A stretch of 64,000 bases of DNA, from positions 310,001-374,000 of the forward strand of contig NZ_PDBS01000001.1 in the NCBI RefSeq assembly GCF_002572525.1, given 5' to 3'. How positions within the stretch are numbered: the stretch's first letter is position 1; each line of letters begins with the position of its first letter. The notes beneath the pieces are model-generated. The model worked only from the letters and a program-made list of their open reading frames with translations, was not told the DNA's origin and did not search any database. Source of the DNA: Natrinema sp. CBA1119. Lineage in GTDB: Archaea; Halobacteriota; Halobacteria; Halobacteriales; Natrialbaceae. A program made the translations under genes and the position numbers. Of this stretch, positions 1 to 9,200 are shown piece by piece.

Positions 1-114
1 CGCCGGCGTCGTCCAGATTTCGAGTCCGTTCTGTGTGACTTCTCGTGGAGCCGTCCCAGCGAGAAGGACGCCAGTTGCTATCGGGGCCGCGGCTGCCGCT
101 TTTTTGTAGGCCAT
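1..114 (-). CDS. Hypothetical protein, N-terminal fragment
   Basis: An open frame runs off the left edge of the window. It starts with ATG at 114 and reads 38 codons without a stop. The visible N-terminus is MAYKKAAAAAPIATGVLLAG, a short basic start followed by an Ala-rich hydrophobic stretch, which resembles a signal peptide or a membrane anchor. It lies in the accessory island and diverges from the gene at 377. No family can be assigned from so little sequence. The open frame and plausible export signal are the only support. Confidence 0.45.
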   Translation of the reverse strand, partial: MAYKKAAAAAPIATGVLLAGTAPREVTQNGLEIWTTPA

Positions 115-376
115 CGATTAGGTTCCCGACGTGATTCCGAAAACTGTGGCAATGCCGCTCCGCGGACAGTGGTCAGTACAGGGACCATACTTACTGACTC
201 TCTACAAATCTATCAAGAGACGTGGATTCGAAAAGAGCCGAATGTGGTGAATCTAGTCGAGAGAAGTTAAGAACGCTGTCAAGGCACTCTTTGGAGTCAA
301 CAGTATGGGATATCTGAGCGATCTAGCAAATCCGTTGCGTGCATTAAAATGGAGTCCGCTCGTCCTCAACATATGA

Positions 377-1414
377 ATGCTATCTGAGAAAGAGTGTTGC
401 GAGGACTACATAAAACAACAATCGGAGGCATACGAGCGAGAGGTCAAAGTGGCGAATGCCCTCCTGAGAGATACTGATCACCTTATGGATGCGGCAGCTG
501 GCGCATTCGCTGGTTCGATCGACGCACTATACACGCAATCCGATGTCGGCCGTGAGCGGCTCGTAGAGTGCAAGACCTCCCCGACCTTTCGAGGCCTCGG
601 CCAACTCATCCTCTATACATACTTCCGGCGGCGCGACCGTGAACTGGTTCGACAGCAAGACAACGACAATGAGACAAACTGGGAGACGACTAAGGAGATT
701 GAGAAAGACGAGACACACCTGATCGAGAAGGGTTGTGGGACCGAACGAACAGTCCACGCGAAACCGGCACTTGAGGAGATTGAGCAAATCCTTGCAGTCT
801 GTGAGGTTTCTCCCTCAGACGCCCCGCTTCTCTCAGCATACCTCGATCTGGGAATGACGGTTAAACACCGGACAAGCGGGACGTGGCGGGAGTTGAACGC
901 CGACGTGGTCGGCGTGGGGTCTCCTGATGGAACACCCCCAATAACGGGTTGGATTGAGGGGGTTTCCCGCGACTCGCTCGGCAGTTCCACTGAAGAACAG
1001 CTCTGGGAAGCTGTTTCAGGAGTGTTTGAGAACGAGCGTGTGTTCAAAGAGGTTCCAATTGGATCTCATCTCTACCCGGACAAACAGACATCGCTTAGAG
1101 CGGACGTAGTGGTTCCAGTAAACGATCACTGGTTCGTCATCGAGATCAAGGAGAGTATGAACGACACGGCAATTTCGGATTTCCAGCGAGCGTTCGGGCA
1201 AGCCGTTGGCTACGCAAGTCTGTTTGCTCGTGAGTGGGACCTGCCCCAGAATCAGGTTATCCCGGTTGTCGTCCAGCAACCGCTTGCACTCGTCGGGGAG
1301 GTCTATCGTACTGACCGATATGATGACGATGACGATGTCGATATGATGGCAAGCTCCGCCTTTAGCAGTATGACGGAGCCGTTAGTTCTTGGAGACCCAC
1401 AGACGTTTGGGTAG
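377..1414 (+). CDS. Protein with two PD-(D/E)XK nuclease-like motifs
   Basis: A 345-residue protein that I could not name. Two stretches look like restriction-endonuclease-fold cores. Near residues 46-85 there is an Asp, then LVECKTSP (E-x-K), followed by GLGQLILYTYF. Near residues 240-285 there is RADVVVP, then FVIEIKES (E-x-K), followed by FGQAVGYASLFA. In PD-(D/E)XK enzymes the Asp and E-x-K bind metal, and a following helix often carries Gln and Tyr, as in both copies here. The middle of the protein is charged. An in-frame TGA sits immediately before the chosen ATG, so translation cannot start further upstream in this frame without readthrough. A DNA-cleaving role is inferred; a defence or mobile-element nuclease would fit the setting. 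Confidence 0.6.
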   Translation: MLSEKECCEDYIKQQSEAYEREVKVANALLRDTDHLMDAAAGAFAGSIDALYTQSDVGRERLVECKTSPTFRGLGQLILYTYFRRRDRELVRQQDNDNETNWETTKEIEKDETHLIEKGCGTERTVHAKPALEEIEQILAVCEVSPSDAPLLSAYLDLGMTVKHRTSGTWRELNADVVGVGSPDGTPPITGWIEGVSRDSLGSSTEEQLWEAVSGVFENERVFKEVPIGSHLYPDKQTSLRADVVVPVNDHWFVIEIKESMNDTAISDFQRAFGQAVGYASLFAREWDLPQNQVIPVVVQQPLALVGEVYRTDRYDDDDDVDMMASSAFSSMTEPLVLGDPQTFG

Positions 1415-1699
1415 TCACCACCCGTTGTGGCCCTCACGTCCCTCAGGGACATCACTGGCAGGATGGAAGCGCGACAGTGACAGCGTTTCCACTCATGAGG
1501 AGAGGTACTAGACCAGTAACTACCGGTGGATCAGGTTGTCAGGTAGTCGGTTCGTGTGGAGGGCCCGACGCACCGGGAGGATCGTCCATGGAGTCCGCCG
1601 AACCATATTGACGAACTTATTGCATGGCCACCACCAGAGGCAACGCCCCCCTCGGCGCGGCGTCGCCGTCTTTGAACACACCTTCAGTAAGCAGCCGTT
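1415..1699. other. Intergenic stretch without a recognisable gene
   Basis: I see no convincing reading frame, RNA gene or long repeat here. The stretch lies between the convergent nuclease-like gene and a decayed frame on the minus strand. Confidence 0.5.
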
Positions 1700-1857
1700 C
1701 TAACTAACTGGCTTTGTGAGGTGTTGATAATCCTCTTCGAGGAGATGTTTGTATGCTTGGAACTGGCCTATAGTCTTGAACGAGAAGGGGGCTCGTTTTG
1801 CTTCGGAGATAGTAGCCAGTTCCTCTTCAAAATCGTCTGATTCACGGAGCCCCCGGA
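1700..1857 (-). pseudogene. Possible gene remnant (52-codon frame without a start)
   Basis: On the minus strand an open frame lies between stop codons and ends at TAG 1700-1702. It reads like real protein, for example ESDDFEEELATISEAKRAPF followed by SFKTIGQFQAYKHLLEED, an acidic helical composition typical of haloarchaea. It has no ATG or GTG start and is cut off upstream by a stop. It directly follows the unknown gene at 1897-2448, so it could be the tail of a decayed neighbour. The parent gene is unknown. Confidence 0.3.
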
Positions 1858-1896
1858 TTTAATCTTCTCACACGGCTTTCTGCGATATCTGGAATA

Positions 1897-2448
1897 CTAG
1901 CGAAACATTCCTTGATACGGTTCGTATACCAGATGATTTCCCCAGAGTTGTTCATGGTGCGTATCGAAATCACGATCAGGATTGTCTGCAGATCGCAAGT
2001 GAATCGTACTCTTGACTGATTTATTCCATGGGATTCGTGTTCCGGTTTCACTCCAGAGTACAAGTGGCTCTCCGCCAATTGTGGGTTGCTCGCCGGTCGT
2101 CTGGAAGTGTACATCAACGACGGCAGGTAACGTAATCGGGTCATGAGCAATCCACCATGCTAAGCCGTGATAGCCCGAATTCCGATACTTAGACTTTTGA
2201 AGAAGAGGAACTTTCTCACCATCGATAGAGAGCGACCATGAAATCTGGTCATAGATACGTTTCCCAGCACGCATCTGGCTGGACCCTCGTTGTGTGTCAG
2301 CTGGGGCGAGTTTGTCGTGTGTTCCGAGGGCGATAGCACCCCAGAAGAACAACGTCGTTTCCGTAGGGATCACACGGGTTTGGCTGGTTCTATTGAGCGG
2401 GAGTTTAAGTTCAACCGAGGGGTGAGAAATGTTTTCAAACCGAGTCAT
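1897..2448 (-). CDS. Hypothetical protein in a two-gene island operon
   Basis: A 183-residue protein with no domain I recognise. It lacks a signal peptide and membrane segments and is rich in Trp, His and Pro, including GLAWWIAHDPITLPAVVDVH. A longer frame begins at 2493, but the ATG at 2448 (MTRFENISHPS) is preferred. It overlaps the stop codon of the upstream zinc-ribbon gene by 14 bases, which suggests translational coupling. The two genes form a minus-strand operon diverging from the helicase operon at 3043. Base composition is lower in GC than the core genome. Function unknown. Confidence 0.6.
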   Translation of the reverse strand: MTRFENISHPSVELKLPLNRTSQTRVIPTETTLFFWGAIALGTHDKLAPADTQRGSSQMRAGKRIYDQISWSLSIDGEKVPLLQKSKYRNSGYHGLAWWIAHDPITLPAVVDVHFQTTGEQPTIGGEPLVLWSETGTRIPWNKSVKSTIHLRSADNPDRDFDTHHEQLWGNHLVYEPYQGMFR

Positions 2449-2731
2449 TCGACTGATAGACTGGTACTCGGGATGGTTCGATGGGGCTAGCATCGAGATC
2501 GGGGTCTACGTCAATTACTCGGAATTCATGACTTTCTCCCAGGTCTAGAAACCGGCCTGAGCTACAACTATAGCAGATCTGCTGAAAAGTCTCCCCAGAA
2601 GATCGAACCCTAGGTGATTCAAATCTGGCTGCAGTACCGCACTCCGTGCATACTGCTTCGTACACGTTATCTGGATTAGCCCACCTATCCACTTCGAATT
2701 CCTCAACTGCCTTCTGTCCAGTCATATGCAA
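2435..2731 (-). CDS. Small zinc-ribbon protein
   Basis: A 98-residue protein with two paired cysteine knuckles, CTEC near residue 29 and CYSC near residue 53. This is the arrangement of a four-cysteine zinc ribbon. Such ribbons commonly bind DNA, RNA or proteins. The N-terminus is MHMTGQKAVEEFEV, and a second ATG two codons in is an alternative start. The downstream gene overlaps its end. The promoter should lie in the AT-rich gap shared with the divergent operon at 3043. A regulatory or adaptor role is possible but not shown. Confidence 0.65.
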   Translation of the reverse strand: MHMTGQKAVEEFEVDRWANPDNVYEAVCTECGTAARFESPRVRSSGETFQQICYSCSSGRFLDLGESHEFRVIDVDPDLDASPIEPSRVPVYQSNDSV

Positions 2732-3042
2732 TAATTCACGACAGATATTCTTGGAGACTGTATAATAGGCTTTCCCCTATGAATAATAATTATCTGTAGA
2801 GTGATGAATTCCGACCCACGGTGACACCCTTCCTCCACGGTTAATTCGCAATCCTCCTCGCCGACTGTTTCACGACAGATAGAACCGAACTAAAGAACCT
2901 CAACAGAGCCAGTGAACCCTAACTAGGGTCCTGCTAACTGCATGGTTTAATCTTCCTCCTGTGGCCGGAGAGCGTCAAAATCGCTGACTGCTCACTAACT
3001 ATACAAATAGTTTTTATACTCCATTCAGTACCTTATGACGGC
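2732..3042. promoter_or_regulatory. Divergent AT-rich promoter region
   Basis: This gap separates two divergent operons and is much richer in A+T than its neighbours. A TATA-like TTTTTATA near 3011-3018 lies about 27 bases before the GTG at 3043, consistent with a leaderless transcript for the helicase operon. A perfect palindrome, ACCCTA-AC-TAGGGT, spans 2916-2929. The 13-base string TTCACGACAGATA occurs twice in the same orientation, at 2735-2747 and 2869-2881. These are candidate operator sites, perhaps for the DUF7344-type protein encoded just downstream. Confidence 0.5.
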
Positions 3043-3249
3043 GTGAAACCGCCGCCCGGTGGTGGAAGCACCGGGCAGATGCTGCCAGCTATGACAGCGA
3101 AAGACACTACTCGTGTCGTGAGTGATAACTCTGTCTCTCACGCGATTGAGGGACTGATTCCTCCACAGCACGGGAAACAGAACCGAGATGTACAGGTCAC
3201 TTTCCAAGTAATCGACCGGCTTCGGGAGGTGGCGAATGGAGCAGACTAG
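3043..3249 (+). CDS. Small hypothetical protein leading the helicase operon
   Basis: A 68-codon frame starting at GTG 3043, about 27 bases after a TATA-like element, so a leaderless transcript is likely. The N-terminus is Pro/Gly-rich (KPPPGGGSTGQ) and the C-terminal half looks helical. Its end overlaps the ATG of the next gene by 14 bases, and that gene's Shine-Dalgarno sequence lies inside this frame, so the two may be translationally coupled. It could instead be an untranslated leader that happens to be open. No family recognised. Confidence 0.4.
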   Translation: MKPPPGGGSTGQMLPAMTAKDTTRVVSDNSVSHAIEGLIPPQHGKQNRDVQVTFQVIDRLREVANGAD

Positions 3250-3610
3250 CTCCTGCCGTGCGATCCCGATGGATCCAGACGATGCGTTTCGCGCAATCTC
3301 GAACAGCCGTCGCCGGAGCGTCATTCTGTCGTTAGCGCAAAGTGAGGATGTTCTCTCTGTATCGGACCTCGCCGTCGAAATTGCGGCAATCGAGAACCTC
3401 ACCGACCCAAGTGAGGTAACCTCGAAGCAGCGCACACGCGTATATATTTCACTTATCCAATCTCACCTGGAAACGCTTGATGAAACGGGTGCTGCAGTAT
3501 ACGATAGCCGATCCAAGCAGGTTGCACCGACGGAAGCAACGGACCCCTTGGCCACGCACATTCGCCAGATTTCGACTGCGTGTTACAAACCCTCGGAGGA
3601 AGATGTATGA
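3236..3610 (+). CDS. DUF7344-type winged-helix regulator
   Basis: A 124-residue protein. Residues 12-110 read like the DUF7344 winged-helix domain of haloarchaea: DPDDAFRAISNSRRRSVILS, then a middle of about 40 residues, then YISLIQSHLETLDETGAAVY. The family resembles small DNA-binding regulators, though its targets are mostly unknown. The ATG at 3236 is supported by GGGAGGTG five bases upstream; ATG 3269 is an alternative. The stop overlaps the next gene as ATGA. As second gene of the AddAB-like operon, it probably controls that operon, possibly through the repeats at 2732-3042. That role is inferred. Confidence 0.7.
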   Translation: MEQTSSCRAIPMDPDDAFRAISNSRRRSVILSLAQSEDVLSVSDLAVEIAAIENLTDPSEVTSKQRTRVYISLIQSHLETLDETGAAVYDSRSKQVAPTEATDPLATHIRQISTACYKPSEEDV

Positions 3611-4107
3611 CTCCGGAAGAAGCACGCAGCGTCTCTGATGAATTAGTCCAGCAAAAGCTTGGCTACCAACTGGTCCGACTTCAGGAGTTGCTCTACGGAC
3701 TGTCCACAGACGGAGTTGACCCATTTGCTTGTATCGTAGAGTCATACTCCCGTGGCGACGTAGAGAGGGCTGCAAAGCAGGTGTTAACGGGCCAGTCTTT
3801 TCCCGAGAGTACAGCAGAGTGTGACCACTGTGGTCGATCCCTGTCTGAGGGGAGTTCTATACAGGTCCGTGGACGTCGTCCCGCTGGGCTGCTCAGCTGG
3901 TACATCGCTGCTGTCGCGTGTGACTCCTGCAACCTGTCGCTGAATCCGGAGCCTGATGGGTTAGATGTAGTAGCGACTGCGCGACTGAGCGCCGTTGACG
4001 CCGATGATGGGTTATGGCTTCAACAGGTTACCATTGAGGAATCGAGTGGAACCTGCTACAGTCCTGCTGTGGAACGGTCAGAGAAACCAGAAGAAACAGA
4101 TAGTTGA
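3607..4107 (+). CDS. Zinc-binding hypothetical protein of the AddAB-like operon
   Basis: A 166-residue protein. The first 75 residues look helical. A four-cysteine zinc site follows, with CDHC near residue 72 and CDSC near residue 105, and the Ser/Glu-rich tail is probably disordered. The start is ATG 3607, which shares ATGA with the stop of the DUF7344 gene. An in-frame ATG at 3580 would overlap that gene more and is less likely. It sits seven bases before the first AddB-like gene and is probably co-transcribed with it. It may be a specificity or adaptor subunit, but no function can be assigned from sequence. Confidence 0.6.
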   Translation: MTPEEARSVSDELVQQKLGYQLVRLQELLYGLSTDGVDPFACIVESYSRGDVERAAKQVLTGQSFPESTAECDHCGRSLSEGSSIQVRGRRPAGLLSWYIAAVACDSCNLSLNPEPDGLDVVATARLSAVDADDGLWLQQVTIEESSGTCYSPAVERSEKPEETDS

Positions 4108-4114
4108 TGTGGCT

Positions 4115-5005
4115 ATGATTAATGTAACTATCCGAGAAGAACAATCTGCTGACAAGGAGATTCTACATCTTACTCTCCCTCCACTGGCAGACTCTGGCCA
4201 ATCAATGGAACGAACCATCCAAACCCAGCTCCCACGGAACCTAATGCTTCATGTCGGTCATGAAGAGACGCTCCTGGAGCGTGTACGGCACTCAACCAAT
4301 AGAACGGAGTTAGTTCTCGCACCAGTCGAGTTACACCGAAGGAACATACAGCGCCGACTTCGTGAAGCCCAACTCCCCAAAAACCGCCTCCGCTTCGCAG
4401 ATCCGCCAGAGGTTGGAAAGCGCCTCCTTCCAGACGACCAGCAGTCGAGAGATGCGATTGACCGTATCGATCGATTATCGATGATTCAGTCGCTCTTGGC
4501 AGAGAATGATAGGTTGGATACCTCTGAACCAACGATACCGTCTGCTCCGCAAGAGATTGAGCAGATTAGAACGGTAGTTGAGAGTGTAACGGGGTTTCAC
4601 CCAGAACGCCTTGAGACATTTAGCGGAATTGCGGAGGAACTCCCATCTCCAATTGATGCTGATTCCGCTGAGATCTTGGAGGGGGCTGTAGCAGTCGAGC
4701 GCGCCCTCCGTCAGGATATCGAGAAGGTGGTTTCTGACGTGGAGTTTGTTCGACGTGCCTCACAAAATCTTCTTCGGACTAATGGAACCTGTCTGGAAGC
4801 CGCGTTTCCGGATGTCGAACGAATCTCGCTTGTTGGAGTCAGTAGTCTCCCTGCAGCACACGTCGATCTACTGCACGCAATTCTGGAAGCAACGCAGGTC
4901 CCGGTTCACATCCATTTCCGTCGTGGAACCGGATCATACCTTTCGCGTCGTCTCCCTGAACTTCTCAATGTTACCGAGCCTGGTACGGTGGTGTTCGAGT
5001 CGTGA
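4115..5005 (+). CDS. AddB/RecC-like protein, N-terminal part
   Basis: A 296-residue protein resembling the N-terminal part of AddB-like (RecC-like) inactivated helicases. No Walker A motif is visible. The end, with ISLVGVSSLPAAHVDLLHAI and then VPVHIHFRRGTGSYLSRRL, matches the segment that in full-length AddB precedes the second helicase-like domain. The next gene starts exactly where this would continue, in the -1 frame, with stop and start sharing GTGA. The two may be subunits produced by a gene split, or a single protein if the assembly has an indel. The start at ATG 4115 is chosen because it follows the previous stop by seven bases. Confidence 0.6.
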   Translation: MINVTIREEQSADKEILHLTLPPLADSGQSMERTIQTQLPRNLMLHVGHEETLLERVRHSTNRTELVLAPVELHRRNIQRRLREAQLPKNRLRFADPPEVGKRLLPDDQQSRDAIDRIDRLSMIQSLLAENDRLDTSEPTIPSAPQEIEQIRTVVESVTGFHPERLETFSGIAEELPSPIDADSAEILEGAVAVERALRQDIEKVVSDVEFVRRASQNLLRTNGTCLEAAFPDVERISLVGVSSLPAAHVDLLHAILEATQVPVHIHFRRGTGSYLSRRLPELLNVTEPGTVVFES

Positions 5006-6240
5006 CCGCTGAAGATCGCCTCAGCCTTTCGAAACCACTTGAACCCCCTGACGTGCCTATTGCTGAGATCAAAGCGAGGACACGGCGAGCGGAGGCGAGA
5101 AGTGTGATGGCTACCGTAGCAAGTCTCCGAGACCACGGTGTCCCAACCCGGGATATTGCCGTAGTAGTACGCGACCTCGACAACTACGAGGAGCCGTTGT
5201 ACCGTGCTTCCGTTCACTATGGACTAACGCCCGTGTTTTGGGTCCAGCTCAGGGTAACACAGACACGCCCATTCGCACTCATCGAGTCGGTATGCGACGT
5301 CCTCGCCTCTGATAACCCATCTCGGGAAATCCTATGTCGCCCGCTCGAACACCGTTGGGCCCCTCCGTCGGCGATGTCGTCGGAGTGGCCAATCGATCCC
5401 AAGACGGTCCAGGTGTCGATGCAGGCGTTACCGGACGAATCACGAACCCTCAGTGAGTGGCACGACGAACTCGAAGCGAATCCGGGGATCGACGAACGCT
5501 TCGTGACGTATGCCGAGTGGCTCGGTGACTGCCCCGAACCGACCCCGGAAGCCGTGACGAACGTCCTTACCGACGTCGTCGATACGTACGAGGAACTCGG
5601 GCTCCCGGTAACGAAGGAGAATGATTCCCCCTCGCTTATCGAAACAGAGCGTGACGCCCGAGCAACCGTTCGTGTGAAAACTCTCGTCCAACAGCTGCGC
5701 CACAAGTACGCAGATCGACTCGATGAAGGAATACTTGGCCGGTCGTGGAGTAGCGTCGCAGAGTTAAGTCAGCTAATCGCTACCCAGCGCCCAGGCCGAC
5801 GGGAACACTCAAACGCACGTGCTATCGACATCGTTGAAGCGAACGACATCTGGCTGTTGAACGTGCCGTACGTCCTCGCTGTCGGGTTGATCGACGGTGA
5901 GTGGCCTCAGCAAACAGAGAGTGTCGTCCCCCCGGAACTCCAAGAAGCAATCCTCCGTGGCGACGGGCGTGTTGGAACGCTCGCACCACGAACAGCGTGG
6001 ACAACGGGTCGAGACCGTGACCAGTTTGACGACACGTTGCGGGCCGCTGGAAATGGACTGATTGTGACTCGCCACACAGAATCCACTTCTGGAGAAGAAC
6101 GCCGTCCATCTCCACTGCTAGACCATCTGGACACCGACCTTGTTCCTCCCGACGAGCGCCGACAGCTGATGAGCGAAGAACGAGAACTCCCGAACGACGT
6201 TCGAGCGATGCTTAACCACGAGGTGGCCAACAGTGAGTGA
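5002..6240 (+). CDS. AddB/RecC-like protein, C-terminal helicase-like part
   Basis: A 412-residue protein corresponding to the second helicase-like half of AddB/RecC proteins. Residues 25-90 contain TRRAEARSVMATVASLRDHG and then DIAVVVRDLDNYEEPLYRAS, typical of the UvrD-like C-terminal domain. Near residue 275 is IDIVEANDIWLLNVPYVLAV, followed by GLIDGEWPQQ, the family's conserved late motif. The protein ends soon after RRPSPLLDHL, so the C-terminal PD-(D/E)XK nuclease with Fe-S cysteines found in bacterial AddB is absent. The start is GTG 5002, overlapping the previous stop. Its end overlaps the helicase gene by eight bases. It probably binds the downstream AddA-like motor and DNA ends. Confidence 0.65.
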   Translation: MTAEDRLSLSKPLEPPDVPIAEIKARTRRAEARSVMATVASLRDHGVPTRDIAVVVRDLDNYEEPLYRASVHYGLTPVFWVQLRVTQTRPFALIESVCDVLASDNPSREILCRPLEHRWAPPSAMSSEWPIDPKTVQVSMQALPDESRTLSEWHDELEANPGIDERFVTYAEWLGDCPEPTPEAVTNVLTDVVDTYEELGLPVTKENDSPSLIETERDARATVRVKTLVQQLRHKYADRLDEGILGRSWSSVAELSQLIATQRPGRREHSNARAIDIVEANDIWLLNVPYVLAVGLIDGEWPQQTESVVPPELQEAILRGDGRVGTLAPRTAWTTGRDRDQFDDTLRAAGNGLIVTRHTESTSGEERRPSPLLDHLDTDLVPPDERRQLMSEERELPNDVRAMLNHEVANSE

Positions 6241-9200
6241 CGATCCGATCCGCCTCCAGAACGCGCAACGAGACATTCGGGACGCGTACTTCGACCACGA
6301 TTCGGGATTGTATACTCTCAACTGCGTCCCAGGTGCAGGGAAATCCGAGGTCACTGACCATATCTCCGCAGAGGACATTCTCCGTCGCTACGTTGCTGGA
6401 GACCCGACACCCGAACAGCGAGTTGCAGCCATCTCGTTCAACCGTAGTGAGGCGGAGAGCATCATTCCAGATATCTGTGACCGCCTTCGGGAGATTGTCG
6501 AACACAATCTGGTCCCCGCTGCAAGCAAAGTCTCAGATACAGAGGTTGAATATCTGATCCAACGGATCAGACAAGCACCATTCGTCGGTACTATCGACAG
6601 TATCCTTCGGGACGTGCTGAGTGAGATCGCCTCCGACATCGGCTTTGAGGAGATGCCGGTCGTTGGCAAAACGGCTCGGCAGAAACACCTGCATGCTGCC
6701 TGTTACCGGGGCATTCAGGAGGATCCAGACTTGGCACAGCGAGTAGAGCGGCTGGAGGACGCGTATCCCACTGGCGAGTATGACGACGACGTGAGCGAGA
6801 TGCTTGAGACTGCCGTCACCTACTGTCGAGATCGCCGTATCTCTACGGAGGGGTTCCGCTCCAATCTCGAACAGATTGTTGAAGACGTCTACGCAGAGGG
6901 TCGCCCAAGATCGTTCAGCGATGTCGTCGCCGCGGTGGAACACTGTGTCGGGGCAGACATTGACGAGAGTGCCTACGACGACATCGGCGACGACGAACGA
7001 GGCCGAATCTGTGACGCAGATTCGAGACTTCACGGCGACTGGCGTGCCCGTATTGACGATTTCTGTACAGTACTCGAAGAGTATCGAATTACGTATCGTC
7101 AGACTATCCGCGACCGTGGCGTTGTCTCCCACACAGATGTTGCGTACCTCGTGGACGCGTACTTCGACGACCGACTCGGTAATGTCGATGATGCTCACCG
7201 GGCCAGAATCAGACAGCGATACCAGACAAGAATACAGAGTCTGATTATCGATGAGGCCCAAGACGTGTCGTCGATACAGCACGCCGCACTTTCCCATCTG
7301 GTCACCTCCAGTGCGCGTGTGTTCGGCGCGGGCGATCTGCTCCAGAGCGTCTATCTGTGGCGGCACGCTGAACCAACGCTCTTCGAGACCGCGACGGTCG
7401 AAGGAGAGTATCTCGGAATCAACTGGGATGTCCACGAGCACCGGACTGCGAAGACGACGTACCGGTGCGTCCCCGATGTCGCCAGTGCGATCAACGAAAT
7501 CTCGGAAGCAACGCTCACGGATCCAGCACGTGGGAACCTCGGAGAACTGGACGTCCGGTACCCTGGGCTAGAAGCTGATCGTGGTTCGACCGACGAGTCG
7601 AATGTCCACATCGCGGCATTCGATCCGATAGCTTCAGACCCTGATTCGTACGCCTGGGTCAGTCCTGTCGAAGGTCGTGGGGAAGCAACCACACTGGCGA
7701 CGCTCCTCTCGAAGGGGCTTGCAGATGGGTCGTTCACTGACGAGAACGATGACCCTCTCGGGATCACCGTGTTGTTCCGATGGACGTCGAAGATGGATGT
7801 GTATGAAGAGGCGTTCGAGGAAATGGGGCTCAGTGTTCGGAACGCGAGTGAAGATCTCTTCGAGTGCTCAGTCGTCAATGTAGTCCTTGACGTCTGTGAA
7901 TGGCTAGTCGCACCTGCCGACCCCGAAAGAACCCGCGCGCTCGTCACCGAGTCGAATCTCGGTCTCGAACCACTCGCAGACAACTTTGAGGCCCACCATT
8001 GGGATATCGACGCGGTTCTCGATGACTGCGACCTCACGGACGCACACCAGCACGTACTCGATGGCCTCTCCGAACTCCACGACCGACGTGATAGCTTCCT
8101 CTCCCGCCCCGCTGGCACCTACGCCGAGGACATCATCGAGACACTTGCCCTTCGCGCAGATTCCTATGGGTGCTTCGACGTCGATCCTGCACAACGGGTC
8201 GCCAACCTCGATGCACTCGTAGAGACCTTGGAGGAGTGGGAAGCGGACGAACATTTCACTCCACGTGAACTCACCGAGCTGGTCGAACCGTTTCGAGTGA
8301 GCCCGTATATGGGACCGAACCAGCCGAGTACTGCCGACACGAGTCACGACGTCGAATTTCGGACGGTCCATGACGCTAAGGGCGACCAAGACGACGTCGT
8401 CGCCGTTGCGAATCCCGGATTCAGCCTCTGGAAGCACGGGCCTCAAGCACAACGGTTCCTCACTCAGGGGAGCATCGCCGGACTTGCCCCGCCGACGGAC
8501 ACCGAAATTCCCTCAGACATTGCTCTCCCACCGTTCGCCAACGGACTCTACGATCCCGAGGACACCCGGGACCGCGATGTTGGATTGCGGTGGGCTACGG
8601 GCCACTGGTGCGATGACGTCGCCAAGTCCGCGGACGCAACATCGCTGGTTGGCCCCGACCGTCTCAAACGGGTTGCGGCGAACGAACGAGCCGAAGCCTG
8701 GCGGCTCCTGTATGTCTCGCTCACGCGGGCGAGAGACCACCTCGTTGTCCCACTCCCACGGTCACTGCCCGATGAATCCCGGCCCCGAGACCGGTGGCTT
8801 GACACGATCCGAGACGGGCTCAACTTCACCGGTAAGCAAACTGGGTCGTACACGGTCGATACGGACACCGGGTCGTTCGACGTCGGCGTCAATGATGTCG
8901 CACTTCGCGCAACATGGACAAACAGGGTCACGTCTCGTGACGACGACGTCGCCGTCAATCCACCACGACGCACCGATCTCGATCCATGGGTTCCACGGTT
9001 CGCCCACCCGAGTACGCTGTATCCACTCACGGACGATCCCGACGAACAGGTACTTGACCACCTCCTCGGCAATGCCCTGCACACAGATGCTAACGACGTT
9101 CCCGACGACGTCCCCCTGCAGTTCGACCGGTTAGGCCCAGACGACGTCGGCTCTTGCTTACACGAGGTGTTGACCACGCTTGTCGAACGCGAGGTTCCGG

